This document shows, in pieces, positions 25,636 to 34,601 of a DNA stretch of 64,000 nt (the first letter of the stretch is position 1; each line of letters starts with the position of its first letter). Origin of the DNA: Butyrivibrio sp. INlla16. GTDB lineage: Bacteria > Bacillota > Clostridia > Lachnospirales > Lachnospiraceae. The stretch is taken from assembly GCF_900104155.1 (NCBI RefSeq), contig NZ_FMYB01000001.1, forward strand, positions 1 through 64,000. The letters are read 5' to 3'. The notes below the pieces were generated by a model. It did no database searches. It saw nothing but the letters and a program-made list of their open reading frames with translations, and was not told the DNA's origin. A program made the position numbers and the translations under genes.

Positions 25636-26838
25636 TTATTTATTCTTCATCATGTTAATGAACCTATCGAATAAGTATCCGCTGTCCTGGGGTCCGCAGC
25701 AGGCCTCAGGGTGGAACTGGACTGTGAAGATGTTCTTTCCTACATACTTAAGTCCTTCATTTGTTCCGTCGTTTACATTCACAAAAGCAGGTACCGCAAC
25801 GTTGCTGTCGAGTTTGTCGGTATCTACAACGTAGCCGTGGTTCTGGGATGATATATAAACTCTTCCGGTCTCCAGGTCCTTGACGGGGTGGTTACCACCT
25901 CGGTGACCGTACTTCATCTTATAGGTATCCGCTCCTGTTGCAAGTGCCATGAGCTGGTGTCCAAGACAGATTGCGAAAATCGGAACATCCGATGTATAGA
26001 GCTTTTTAATTTCCTCGATAACGCCTGTGCATTCCTTCGGATCGCCGGGGCCATTACTAAGCATTATGCCGTCCGGTTTTCCTTCAAGTATCTTCTCTGC
26101 CGATGTATCAAAGGGATATACAGTCACATCACAGCCTCTTGCAGCCAGGGATGCGGCGATATTGTCCTTCGCTCCGACATCCAGAAGTGCAACCTTAAGG
26201 CCTTTGCCGTTAAGCTCCTTAACAAGGCTGGGACGCTTTTCTCTCTTGGAAAGATCTCCCTTTAAGGATGCCTCATAGTCTTCCTTCTTAAATACCGCAC
26301 TTCCGGAAAGCGGTCCGTTGTCAGAGAGTTCCTTACTTCCTGCAATGTTCTTTTCTTCCTTGCAGGAAACCTTCTCCACAACTTTTCCTGTGGTATATGC
26401 CTTGAGCCTGGGAATGATCTCATCAAGATTGTAATTCTCGTTAGTGGTTATCATTCCGTTCATTGTGCCCTTTTCACGAAGGATGCGAACGAGCTTGCGA
26501 GTATCTATTCTCTCTATTCCCGGAATGTCGTATTCTTCAAGAAATTCCTGGATTGTCATGTCGCATCGGAAATTGGATGCCACGTCAGAGAGCTCTCTGA
26601 CTATAACTCCGTCCAGCCAGATGCGCTCGGATTCCATATCGTCCTTGCACACGCCGTAGTTTCCGATAAGCGGATAGGTCATGCAGACCGCCTGTCCCGC
26701 ATAGGACGGATCAGTAAAGACCTCTGTATAGCCCGCCATGGAAGTATTAAATACGATTTCGCTTATTACTTCCTTTACCGCGCCTATGGCATGGCCCTTG
26801 AAAACTGTGCCATCCTCTAAGATCAAAAATGCTTTCAT
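25636..26838 (-). CDS. carA: Carbamoyl-phosphate synthase, small (glutamine amidotransferase) subunit
   Basis: A 400-residue glutaminase subunit that hydrolyses glutamine and channels ammonia to CarB. The N-terminal CPSase_sm domain runs from MKAFLILEDGTVFKGHAIG. The class I glutaminase domain holds the nucleophile Cys291 in FAICLGHQLMALATG, MKYGHRGGNHPV, and the catalytic His/Glu in FTVQFHPEACCGPQDS. Slightly longer than the Escherichia coli protein because of a linker around residues 165-205. It starts 21 bp after the purL stop, so purL, carA and carB appear to be one transcription unit. Confidence 0.97.
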   Translation of the reverse strand: MKAFLILEDGTVFKGHAIGAVKEVISEIVFNTSMAGYTEVFTDPSYAGQAVCMTYPLIGNYGVCKDDMESERIWLDGVIVRELSDVASNFRCDMTIQEFLEEYDIPGIERIDTRKLVRILREKGTMNGMITTNENYNLDEIIPRLKAYTTGKVVEKVSCKEEKNIAGSKELSDNGPLSGSAVFKKEDYEASLKGDLSKREKRPSLVKELNGKGLKVALLDVGAKDNIAASLAARGCDVTVYPFDTSAEKILEGKPDGIMLSNGPGDPKECTGVIEEIKKLYTSDVPIFAICLGHQLMALATGADTYKMKYGHRGGNHPVKDLETGRVYISSQNHGYVVDTDKLDSNVAVPAFVNVNDGTNEGLKYVGKNIFTVQFHPEACCGPQDSGYLFDRFINMMKNK

Positions 26839-26858
26839 TCGCTCCTCCTATATATCTA

Positions 26859-29800
26859 TTATCCGAAGTACTTCACGCCACTCTCAAATATCTTCATGTC
26901 CTGCTCGCCGAAGATGTTAACAGCTACGCCGTCTCCTCTTCTCTCTGAGTGGCACATCTTTCCAAGGCATCTGCCATCGGGTGATGTGATACCCTCAACT
27001 GCCATGTAGGAACCGTTGATGTTCCAGAGATTGTCGAGATGTACCTGACCCTCGGGATCGCAGTACTGTGTAACAACCTGGCCGTTCTCGAAGAGCTTCT
27101 TAAGGGCATCTGCGGGTGCTACAAATCTTCCTTCACCGTGGGATGCGGGATTTACATAAACTCCGCCGAGTTCAGCGCCCTGCATCCAGGGTGACTTGTT
27201 GCTGACAACCTTGAGGTACGCCATGGTTGAGATATGACGTCCGATTGTGTTGAAGGTAAGTGTCGGGCTCTCAGGGTTCTGTCCTGTAATCTGTCCGTTG
27301 GGAACAAGGCCAAGCTTGATCATAGCCTGGAATCCGTTACAGATACCAAGTGCAAGACCGTCTCTCTTCTGAAGGAGGTCGTTAACTGCCTCTTTGATGC
27401 TCTCATTCTGGAAAGCTGTTGCAAAGAACTTGGCACTTCCGTCAGGCTCATCACCTGCTGAGAATCCGCCGGGGAACATGATGATCTGTGCCTGTTCGAT
27501 TGCCTTCTTAAATTCAGCAACAGACTCTACGATATCCTCCGCATTTCTGTTTCTGAAGATTTTTACTATGGTGTCAGCACCTGCTCTCTCGAAGGCCTGA
27601 GCAGAGTCGTACTCACAGTTACTTCCGGGGAATACCGGGATGAAAACTGTGGGCTTTGCTGTCTTGTTTTTGCAAACATATATATCAGAAGTCTTATATT
27701 CTTTTGTAAGCGCGCCATCATCGAAGATGCTCTTCTTATCTGCGCTTTCGGTATCCTCCTCGGAAATGGGTGCTACTGAAGGGAATACCTTTTCAAGCTT
27801 GTTCTTCCAGTTTTCAAGAGCCTCTTCTTCGGAAATCTCAACGTTTCCGATAGTGAACTTCTTATCATCGGTAACAACACCGATTTCTCTTGCTTCTCTG
27901 AGCGCGAGTACTTCTCCGGCCTTGTCTGCTGGAACTTCCACCAGGATGTTTCCGATTCTGTTTGTGAAAAGATCCTCATTTTTCACACAGCCCGCGATCT
28001 TCACACCGAATCCGTTACCGAACGCCATGCGGCTTATAGCTGCTGCTACGCCGTAGGAATCAATTGCATAAGCTGCGGAAACATACCCCTTCTGCATAAG
28101 GTCGTGTATCTCATCGTATCTGGCCATAACCTTTTCATAATCAGGAAGGCCGTACTCATCCCTGTCTATCGGAAGCTCGATGAGCATATCTCCGGCTTTC
28201 TTAAGCTCGGGAGTAATGACATCACTCTGCTTTGCAACGTCCACTGCGAAAGATACAAGAGTCGGAGGAACGTTGATCTCACCGGATGCTCTCTTTTCAT
28301 CACCCTCATAGAAGAAGGATCCTGACATTGAATCCTTACCGCCGATTGATGCGATACCGAATCTGAGCTGTGCCTCAAAGGATCCGAGAAGGGCTGTGAG
28401 CGGCTGACTCCATCTGGTCTTGTCAGCTGTCATTCTCTGGAAGTACTCCTGGAAGGTGAGATGAAGCTTTTTATAATCACCGCCTGTTGCTACGATTCTG
28501 GCAACAGACTCTGTTACTGCATAAGCTGCACCGTGGTACGGACTCCATGAAGAGAGGTAAGGATCGAAGCCGTAAGCCATCATTGTTACGGTATCCGTTT
28601 TTCCCCCGAGAACAGGGAGCTTAGCTACCATGGACTGAGTCTCTGTCAGCTGGTATTTTCCTCCGTAAGGCATGGTCACTGTGCCTGCGCCGATTGAAGA
28701 GTCGAACATCTCAACGAGGCCCTTCTGCGAGCAGACATTGAGGTCTTCCATCTCTGAAAGCCATGCTGTTTTTACATCGTTATTCTTAAGTGCTTCGCCT
28801 GCAGCTTTGCACGCATACTTATCAAAATAGTTATCTTCAGCTACAGGAATCTGAACCTCAACCTCAGTCTCCTGATGAGCGCCGTTGGTATCAAGGAATG
28901 AACGCTTGATGTCTACAATCTTCTTGCCTCTCCACTTAAGGACAAGTCTGGGCTCCTCAGTAACAACCGCAACCTTAACTGCCTCGAGGTTTTCCTCTGC
29001 AGCATACTCAAGGAACTTATCTACCTGAGAAGGATCCACAACTACTGCCATTCTCTCCTGTGACTCGGAGATCGCAAGTTCTGTTCCGTCAAGACCTGCA
29101 TACTTCTTCGGAACCTTGTCGAGATCTACGTCAAGACCGTCTGCAAGCTCGCCGATTGCAACGGATACACCGCCGGCACCAAAGTCGTTACATTTTTTAA
29201 TAAGCTCTGAAACCTCGGGTCTTCTGAAAAGTCTCTGAAGTTTACGCTCTGTAGGTGCGTTACCCTTCTGAACCTCAGCGCCGCAGGTAAGGATTGAATC
29301 AGCTGTGTGAGCTTTGGATGAACCTGTTGCACCGCCGCAGCCGTCGCGTCCTGTTCTACCGCCAAGAAGCACGATGATGTCTCCGGGATCGGATGACTCA
29401 CGGATAACGTGCTCCTGGGGAGCAGCGCCCATAACAGCACCGATTTCCATTCTCTTTGCAGCGTAGTCAGGATGGTAAACTTCCTTTACATAGCCTGTTG
29501 CGAGTCCAATCTGGTTACCATAGCTTGAATACCCTGAAGCAGCACCGCGAACAAGCTTCTTCTGTGAAAGCTTTCCTTTAAGTGTGTCAGCAACCGGAAC
29601 CGTAGGATCAGCCGCACCGGTTACACGCATTGCCTGATATACATAACCTCTTCCTGAGAGCGGATCTCTGATAGCGCCGCCAAGACATGTGGCAGCACCA
29701 CCGAAGGGCTCAATCTCTGTAGGATGGTTGTGCGTCTCATTTTTGAAAAATACGAGCCAGTTTTCTTTTACAGGGCCGTTACCGTAGTCAACATCTACAG

Positions 29801-30734
29801 GAACAACAACTGTACATGCGTTATTCTCTTCAGACTCTTCCATGTCTGTTAGCTTTCCGTCTTTCTTAAGTTTCTTCATTCCCATAAGGGCGATGTCCAT
29901 AAGGGAGATGAATTTCTCCTCGCGCTTTTTAGGATCAGCGTAAACGTCTTCTCTCGCGCTAAGATATTTATCATATGAAGCTTTGATAGGCGCAGCATAG
30001 AAGCCATCACCAAAGCTTACGTTTTTGAGCTCTGTGCCGAAGGTTGTATGACGGCAATGATCTGACCAGTATGTATCAAGAACGCGGATCTCTGTCATTG
30101 AGGGATCGCGCTTCTCATCATCGTGGAAGTACTGCTGAATCCACTTGAAATCATTGAAAGTCATAGCAAGACCGAAGGACTCGTAGAGCTTTTTAAGCTC
30201 ATCCTCTGCCATATCCTTAAATCCATCAAGGATCTTAACGTCCTCAGGCTCTTCAAAATTATCCACAAGAGTCTCGGGCTTTTCTTCATCAGCAATTCTT
30301 GAATCAACGGGGTTCATTACATACTCTTCTATTTTGGAAAGTTCCTCATCAGTAATGTCTCCCATCAGCATATAGGTCACAGCTGTACGGATAACAGGCT
30401 CCTCGTCACCCTTAATAAAACGTACACACTGAACTGCTGAGTCAGCTCTCTGATCAAACTGTCCGGGAAGCGCCTCAACGCTGAACACTTTTGCTCCTTC
30501 CGGGATCTCGATCTTTTCATGATAAAGGATATCAACCGGGGGCTCTGAAAAAACTGTAGTACAGGCTTTTTCAAATACCTCATCCGAAATGTTCTCCACA
30601 TCGTAACGGATGAACTCCCTTACCTTGGATACACTCTTAATACCGAGATAGCTCTTGATCTCCTTACGGAGTTCCTTAGCTTTTCCGGCATAGGGTGCTT
30701 TCTTTTCCACATAGACTCTTCTGACTTGGCTCAT
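26859..30734 (-). CDS. purL: Phosphoribosylformylglycinamidine synthase, one-chain form
   Basis: A 1291-residue FGAM synthase, fourth step of purine synthesis: FGAR + glutamine + ATP to FGAM. It carries the synthase part (ETHNHPTEIEPFGGAATCLGG near residue 332; ATP-site and structural half-repeat including LPVLGGKTDTVTMMAYG) and a fused C-terminal class I glutaminase with Cys1132 in LALGICNGFQAM and a final HSERRG segment. This is the clostridial one-chain type rather than the split PurLQS. The Shine-Dalgarno AGGAGGAG lies close to the ATG. A palindromic repeat (30765-30812) occupies the short upstream region, and no purine riboswitch is visible. It heads an operon with carA and carB, linking two glutamine-using nucleotide pathways. 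Confidence 0.97.
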   Translation of the reverse strand: MSQVRRVYVEKKAPYAGKAKELRKEIKSYLGIKSVSKVREFIRYDVENISDEVFEKACTTVFSEPPVDILYHEKIEIPEGAKVFSVEALPGQFDQRADSAVQCVRFIKGDEEPVIRTAVTYMLMGDITDEELSKIEEYVMNPVDSRIADEEKPETLVDNFEEPEDVKILDGFKDMAEDELKKLYESFGLAMTFNDFKWIQQYFHDDEKRDPSMTEIRVLDTYWSDHCRHTTFGTELKNVSFGDGFYAAPIKASYDKYLSAREDVYADPKKREEKFISLMDIALMGMKKLKKDGKLTDMEESEENNACTVVVPVDVDYGNGPVKENWLVFFKNETHNHPTEIEPFGGAATCLGGAIRDPLSGRGYVYQAMRVTGAADPTVPVADTLKGKLSQKKLVRGAASGYSSYGNQIGLATGYVKEVYHPDYAAKRMEIGAVMGAAPQEHVIRESSDPGDIIVLLGGRTGRDGCGGATGSSKAHTADSILTCGAEVQKGNAPTERKLQRLFRRPEVSELIKKCNDFGAGGVSVAIGELADGLDVDLDKVPKKYAGLDGTELAISESQERMAVVVDPSQVDKFLEYAAEENLEAVKVAVVTEEPRLVLKWRGKKIVDIKRSFLDTNGAHQETEVEVQIPVAEDNYFDKYACKAAGEALKNNDVKTAWLSEMEDLNVCSQKGLVEMFDSSIGAGTVTMPYGGKYQLTETQSMVAKLPVLGGKTDTVTMMAYGFDPYLSSWSPYHGAAYAVTESVARIVATGGDYKKLHLTFQEYFQRMTADKTRWSQPLTALLGSFEAQLRFGIASIGGKDSMSGSFFYEGDEKRASGEINVPPTLVSFAVDVAKQSDVITPELKKAGDMLIELPIDRDEYGLPDYEKVMARYDEIHDLMQKGYVSAAYAIDSYGVAAAISRMAFGNGFGVKIAGCVKNEDLFTNRIGNILVEVPADKAGEVLALREAREIGVVTDDKKFTIGNVEISEEEALENWKNKLEKVFPSVAPISEEDTESADKKSIFDDGALTKEYKTSDIYVCKNKTAKPTVFIPVFPGSNCEYDSAQAFERAGADTIVKIFRNRNAEDIVESVAEFKKAIEQAQIIMFPGGFSAGDEPDGSAKFFATAFQNESIKEAVNDLLQKRDGLALGICNGFQAMIKLGLVPNGQITGQNPESPTLTFNTIGRHISTMAYLKVVSNKSPWMQGAELGGVYVNPASHGEGRFVAPADALKKLFENGQVVTQYCDPEGQVHLDNLWNINGSYMAVEGITSPDGRCLGKMCHSERRGDGVAVNIFGEQDMKIFESGVKYFG

Positions 30735-30764
30735 AAATCTCCTCCTGATAGTTTATAAATGTCA

Positions 30765-30812
30765 TCCCCTCATCCGTCAGCTTCGCTGACACCTTCCCCC
30801 CAGGGGGAAGGC
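30765..30812. repeat. Palindromic intergenic repeat before purL (copy 4)
   Basis: Short form: CCCCTCATCCG, dyad GTCAGCTTCGCTGAC, then CCTTCCCCCCAGGGGGAAGG. It lies between the TetR terminator and the purL start, so purL must be transcribed either through or from within it. Confidence 0.85.
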
Positions 30813-30839
30813 CCGAACAAGAAGACTATTTTTATATCA

Positions 30840-30867
30840 AAAAATCAGTGTCGAAAAACACTGATTA
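30840..30867 (-). terminator. Terminator of the TetR gene
   Basis: A perfect 9-bp stem AATCAGTGT/ACACTGATT overlaps the TetR stop codon and is followed by T6 on the minus strand. Confidence 0.85.
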
Positions 30868-31455
30868 ATTATCTGCGGGCACTAAGCCCTCCAATATATA
30901 TAACAATTCGCGGTCAACCGCGGACTCGCTAACACCAATAGTTTTAGCGGATACTTTAAGACCCTCAACCACATACATAAGGTTGCGGGCACATCCATAC
31001 GGATCAGCACAGAAAAACTCGCCTGAACGTATTCCGTTTTCAATTAAAGCCTGAACAATCTGAACTCCGGTATCGAACTGTTTACGAAGCGGATTGTCAG
31101 AGGCGGGAATATCCCTGTTTGCAAAATATTCATAAGTGGCAATAACAAGGCTGTTCTTCTTTCGAAGAATTTCCTTTTTCTGCTCTTTCAAGAAAAGAGC
31201 CAGCATATCGCCGGCAGTAGCGTCATTATTCAACGCTTTTGAAATAGCTTCCTCATCCTCATCCGCTGTCTCTTCAGACAATACGGCAAGGAAGATTTCT
31301 TCAGTGGACGAGAAATAGAGATAAAGCCCTCCACGACTGATGTCACAAGCTTCTACGACATCCTTCATGGTGACATTTTTAAATCCCTTTTCCGCGAATA
31401 CTTCGCGGGCTTTTTCCAGAATGTATTTTCTTTTCTGAGCAGATTTCTCACCCAT
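30865..31455 (-). CDS. TetR/AcrR-family transcriptional regulator
   Basis: A 196-residue repressor-type protein. The N-terminal helix-turn-helix is clear: KRKYILEKAREVFAEKGFKNVTMKDVVEACDISRGGLYLYFSSTEEIFLAVL (~residues 8-60). The C-terminal ligand-binding part (~70-196) is variable, as usual. Start 31455 has TCAGGAG upstream; the frame is open to 31476. It lies 40 bp after the hypothetical gene at 31496 and is probably co-transcribed with it. Effector and target are unknown; self-regulation or control of the divergent VanZ/GH13 genes is only a guess. Confidence 0.93.
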   Translation of the reverse strand: MGEKSAQKRKYILEKAREVFAEKGFKNVTMKDVVEACDISRGGLYLYFSSTEEIFLAVLSEETADEDEEAISKALNNDATAGDMLALFLKEQKKEILRKKNSLVIATYEYFANRDIPASDNPLRKQFDTGVQIVQALIENGIRSGEFFCADPYGCARNLMYVVEGLKVSAKTIGVSESAVDRELLYILEGLVPADN

Positions 31456-31495
31456 TAGTAAAACTCCTGAAATCAAAAGTTAGTTCATAATCTTC

Positions 31496-31963
31496 TTAAT
31501 ACGACATTGTACCCCAGAAGTGTATGAGATCATCCATCTTGTAAACAACAGCATAGAGGACTCCGGTATAAACACCCTCGGCCCACACGGTTCCCTTGGT
31601 CTGACCCTCAAGAATGTATCTTGAGAGAATTCCTGCAAGGTCATCCATGTCTGTGATCTCAGCATCTTCTATAAATAGAAGTTCATCCTTATATGTATGG
31701 AGATGATTTCTTGTATAGACATATGTATAGTTGCGATTCATCATCTTCGTCTGCTGTGCCTGTTTTACAAAGCTCAGAAGATTTGAATCATAGACAGGAA
31801 ACGGCATTGATTTGGATAATTCGCTGTTGGAGTAACTCTCTGCAACCTGCTGCTTGGTATGCTCCTTAAGCCATGTTATGTAAGGTGCAAGGCTCGCAAC
31901 ATCATCCTTATATCTTGAAATGATATCTTCTACGCTGTTCTCGCCGTCTTTTCCTTCAAACAT
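31496..31963 (-). CDS. Hypothetical protein
   Basis: A 155-residue soluble protein with no signal peptide or membrane segment. I do not recognise the family. It is acidic with several aromatic residues (YITWLKEHTKQQVAESY, YTYVYTRNHLHTYKDELLF, VWAEGVYTGVLYAVVYKMDDLIHFW). GAGGGGG gives a good Shine-Dalgarno. It is the first gene of a two-gene unit with the TetR regulator, divergent from the VanZ-GH13 pair. It could be the protein or partner under TetR control, but nothing in the sequence shows its job. Confidence 0.75.
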   Translation of the reverse strand: MFEGKDGENSVEDIISRYKDDVASLAPYITWLKEHTKQQVAESYSNSELSKSMPFPVYDSNLLSFVKQAQQTKMMNRNYTYVYTRNHLHTYKDELLFIEDAEITDMDDLAGILSRYILEGQTKGTVWAEGVYTGVLYAVVYKMDDLIHFWGTMSY

Positions 31964-32048
31964 ATCTCTGCCCCCTCGGATTCAATATATTAAGAAAATT
32001 TATCTCAATGAATTATAACATAAGAAAGAAAAAAATATATATGGAAAT

Positions 32049-32077
32049 TTGTTCAAAGAATAGTTTTGCTGTATACT
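32049..32077 (+). promoter_or_regulatory. Promoter of the VanZ-GH13 operon
   Basis: A -35-like TTGTTC (32049-32054), 17-nt spacer and -10 box TATACT (32072-32077) lie 43 bp before the VanZ start. Confidence 0.6.
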
Positions 32078-32120
32078 TGTTCCTAACCAATTTTCACAGA
32101 TAGAAAAAGGAATATAAAAT

Positions 32121-32663
32121 ATGAAATATTTTCTTCTATATATAAAGCAGACGCTGCGCTTTGTTTTAAAGCCCCTTTCGTTTCTGCCTGCAATTGTAAT
32201 GATGTGCCTGATTTTTAATTTTTCTGACCAAAATGCCGATGCAAGCTCAGCTCTTAGCTACAAAGTCGGGGTTGAGGTTTTGAACGTAACCAATGATGTT
32301 CTAGATAAGGGATGGACTGATGCCCATATTTCAGAGCTAAGTACCACATATCAGTATTATATAAGGAAGCTTGCTCATTTTTCGGAATATATGCTTCTTG
32401 CTATTACGGTTGCTTTTCCGCTCTATGTCTATGGGCTTAGGGGATTTCCACTTGTTATTATTGCCGGTGCAATATGCGTAGGCTATGCCTGCCTCGATGA
32501 ATACCACCAGTCATTCATCGCCGGCCGCTCCCCTCAGAAGAAGGACATCATTATCGACAGTTGCGGCGTGCTTGCCGGAGTCATAATTACAAGAATTGTC
32601 GGCTGGACAGGGCGTATGACCATTTTCAGGCCACTGTCGAACCACAAGGAAGTCAGGGAGTAA
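32121..32663 (+). CDS. VanZ-family membrane protein
   Basis: A 180-residue membrane protein with about four helices. VanZ-like landmarks: FNFSDQNADASSALS early, RKLAHFSEYMLLA in the middle and LDEYHQSFIAGRSPQKKDIIIDSCGVLAG near the end. VanZ gives low-level teicoplanin resistance in enterococci, but chromosomal homologues are common and mostly uncharacterised, so resistance should not be assumed. AAAGGAATATAAA precedes the ATG. The GH13 lipoprotein gene follows after 23 bp, in one operon. Confidence 0.9.
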   Translation: MKYFLLYIKQTLRFVLKPLSFLPAIVMMCLIFNFSDQNADASSALSYKVGVEVLNVTNDVLDKGWTDAHISELSTTYQYYIRKLAHFSEYMLLAITVAFPLYVYGLRGFPLVIIAGAICVGYACLDEYHQSFIAGRSPQKKDIIIDSCGVLAGVIITRIVGWTGRMTIFRPLSNHKEVRE

Positions 32664-32686
32664 AAACAACAGGGGGAGAAAACAGT

Positions 32687-34306
32687 ATGAAAAAGTATTC
32701 CAAAAGACTCAAATATATAAGTCTTGTCTCTACACTTTGCTTAATGGCAAGCACTTCTGCATGTGGAAATAAAAAAGAAAGTACCACCATCGATGATAAC
32801 TATCGCACCACTTACGAGATCTTCGTGTACTCCTTTTGTGACAGCGATGGTGATGGAATCGGGGATCTGCAGGGCGTGATCAACAAGCTTGATTACATAA
32901 ATGACGGAGATGATTCTACAGCTGAAGATCTTGGTTGTAATCAGATATGGCTTATGCCGGTTTGTCCATCTCCTACATATCATAAATATGATGTGACCGA
33001 TTACTGTGACATCGATCCCGAGTACGGAACCATTGATGATTACAAACAGCTCATTGAAGAATCTCACAAGCGCGGAATCCGTGTTATCAATGACATGGTT
33101 ATGAATCATACCTCTTCTCAGCACCCATGGTTTAAAGAAGCTTGCGATTATCTGAAGAATCTGCCTGAAGGTGCAGAGCCCGATTCTGCGGAATGTCCCT
33201 ACTTTGACTACTATAATTTCTCAAAAGAGTCTGCGACAGGCTTTGAGAAGCTTGCAGGTACCGACTGGTACTACGAGTGCAGATTCTGGTCCGAGATGCC
33301 TGATCTCAACCTTGATAATGAAAAGGTTATAAATGAATTCTCAGACATCGCAAAGTTCTGGCTTGATCTTGGATGCGACGGTTTCAGAATGGATGCTGTC
33401 ACGTCATTTACAACTGATGATACCGATGCAAGCACAGCTGAGCTTAAGAAATTTGTAAGTGCTGTGAAGACCTTAAATCCGGATGCTTACATCGTAGGTG
33501 AGGCCTGGACCAACTCTTCGACCTATTCCAAATATTATGCAAGTGGTATCGATTCGCTCTTTGATTTCGATTTTTCCGGAAGTGAAGGTGCCATCGCTAA
33601 ATGCGCAAAGAGCAAGCTCAAACCTATAAAATACGTACAACAACAGATTGACGAGGATAAACTCTTTTCATCTTTTTCAGAGGATTATGTGAACGCCCCC
33701 TTCTACACCAATCACGATATGGCAAGAAGTGCAGGTTATTATATTGGAAAAAATGCGACAGACAGCACTAAGCTAGCCGGAGCGCTGAATCTCCTTATGA
33801 GCGGTAACGCCTTCATATACTATGGTGAAGAGCTTGGAATGAAGGGTTCCGGAAAAGATGAGAACAAGCGCGCTCCCATGCAGTGGGGCGAATCGGGTTC
33901 TGAAGGCATAACCAAAGGTCCTTCCGGTATGGATAAAATCGAGATGACCTATGGTACCCTTGAAGATCAGAAAAATGATGAGTCTTCTATTTACAATTAC
34001 TATAAAAAAGCAATCAGAATAAGGAATGCTTATCCTGCAATAGCACGTGGGAAGTGCGCTATCCTTGATCAGCTTTGCGGCGATCGCTGTGCTGTATGGA
34101 CAAAAGAAATATCAGATACAGACTCTGTTATTCTTATTGCTTTGAATAACGGTAAAGAGCCGATTCAGATCGATTTAGCCAAAAGTGATGATGCTGATGG
34201 CTTCAAGACTTTTGGAGCATCTCTTTCAACCGGTGGCGAAGACGCAGTACTGGATGGGAACACCCTTACTCTTCCTGCCTTTTCATTCGCGGTTTTGACA
34301 AAGTAA
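32687..34306 (+). CDS. GH13 alpha-amylase-family lipoprotein
   Basis: A 539-residue glycoside hydrolase of family 13, exported and lipid-anchored (lipobox STSACG, Cys26). The alpha-amylase barrel starts at YEIFVYSFCDSDGDGIGDLQG. The four conserved regions are DMVMNHT, GFRMDAVT (nucleophile Asp236), IVGEAW (acid/base Glu272) and YTNHDM (transition-state Asp344). The IGDLQG and MPVCPSPTYHKYDVTDY patterns resemble oligo-1,6-glucosidase/alpha-glucosidase and small amylases, so it likely trims maltooligosaccharides or related alpha-glucans at the cell surface. Start 32687 has AGGGGGAG; the longer frame would overlap VanZ. Ends with a small beta-sandwich C domain. Confidence 0.93.
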   Translation: MKKYSKRLKYISLVSTLCLMASTSACGNKKESTTIDDNYRTTYEIFVYSFCDSDGDGIGDLQGVINKLDYINDGDDSTAEDLGCNQIWLMPVCPSPTYHKYDVTDYCDIDPEYGTIDDYKQLIEESHKRGIRVINDMVMNHTSSQHPWFKEACDYLKNLPEGAEPDSAECPYFDYYNFSKESATGFEKLAGTDWYYECRFWSEMPDLNLDNEKVINEFSDIAKFWLDLGCDGFRMDAVTSFTTDDTDASTAELKKFVSAVKTLNPDAYIVGEAWTNSSTYSKYYASGIDSLFDFDFSGSEGAIAKCAKSKLKPIKYVQQQIDEDKLFSSFSEDYVNAPFYTNHDMARSAGYYIGKNATDSTKLAGALNLLMSGNAFIYYGEELGMKGSGKDENKRAPMQWGESGSEGITKGPSGMDKIEMTYGTLEDQKNDESSIYNYYKKAIRIRNAYPAIARGKCAILDQLCGDRCAVWTKEISDTDSVILIALNNGKEPIQIDLAKSDDADGFKTFGASLSTGGEDAVLDGNTLTLPAFSFAVLTK

Positions 34307-34368
34307 AGCCCTAAAAAGCGCGTAGTAACAGCACACTATTTTTAGATGTAAAAAGTTCAAAAAACATG

Positions 34369-34397
34369 TTTACATCACCATATTACTGTGATATAAT
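34369..34397 (+). promoter_or_regulatory. Promoter of tRNA-Trp
   Basis: -35 TTTACA (34369-34374), a 17-nt spacer and a perfect -10 TATAAT (34392-34397), 32 nt before the tRNA. Confidence 0.8.
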
Positions 34398-34429
34398 TTC
34401 ATTCGTTGGCGACATAAAGCGTCAAGGAT

Positions 34430-34501
34430 AGGGGAATCATACAATGGCTAGTATTGCGGTCTCCAAAACCGTTCATGCGGGTTCGAATCCTGCTTCCCCT
34501 G
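34430..34501 (+). tRNA. tRNA-Trp (anticodon CCA)
   Basis: Acceptor AGGGGAA/TTCCCCT with discriminator G, D stem ATAC/GTAT, anticodon stem GCGGT/ACCGT with loop CTCCAAA (anticodon CCA) and T arm GCGGG/CCTGC. CCA is not encoded. The G discriminator agrees with tRNA-Trp identity. Confidence 0.93.
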
Positions 34502-34508
34502 CTCAAAA

Positions 34509-34544
34509 CAAAACCGCTTAATCATAATGGTTAAGCGGTTTTAT
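34509..34544 (+). terminator. Terminator of tRNA-Trp
   Basis: Stem AAAACCGCTTAA/TTAAGCGGTTTT, perfect 12 bp with a 9-nt loop, followed by a T-rich stretch. Confidence 0.85.
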
Positions 34545-34550
34545 TGTTTA

Positions 34551-34596
34551 TAAAAATGATATAGGTGTCAAAAGTATCTTTTGACACCTATATCAT
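34551..34596 (-). terminator. Terminator of the secreted-protein gene
   Basis: A perfect 19-bp inverted repeat with a 3-nt loop (arms 34556-34574 and 34578-34596, core AGGTGTCAAAAG) followed by T5 on the minus strand, five bp after the stop at 34602. The stem is unusually long and perfect. Confidence 0.85.
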
Positions 34597-34601
34597 AGTA
34601 A

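Noticed and set aside
30735..30864. Purine riboswitch before purL
   Set aside because: The gap is too short and is filled by a palindromic repeat and the TetR terminator; no conserved three-way-junction core is seen.
32121..32663. Glycopeptide-resistance gene
   Set aside because: VanZ-like proteins are common on chromosomes; no vanHAX or VanRS genes are present.
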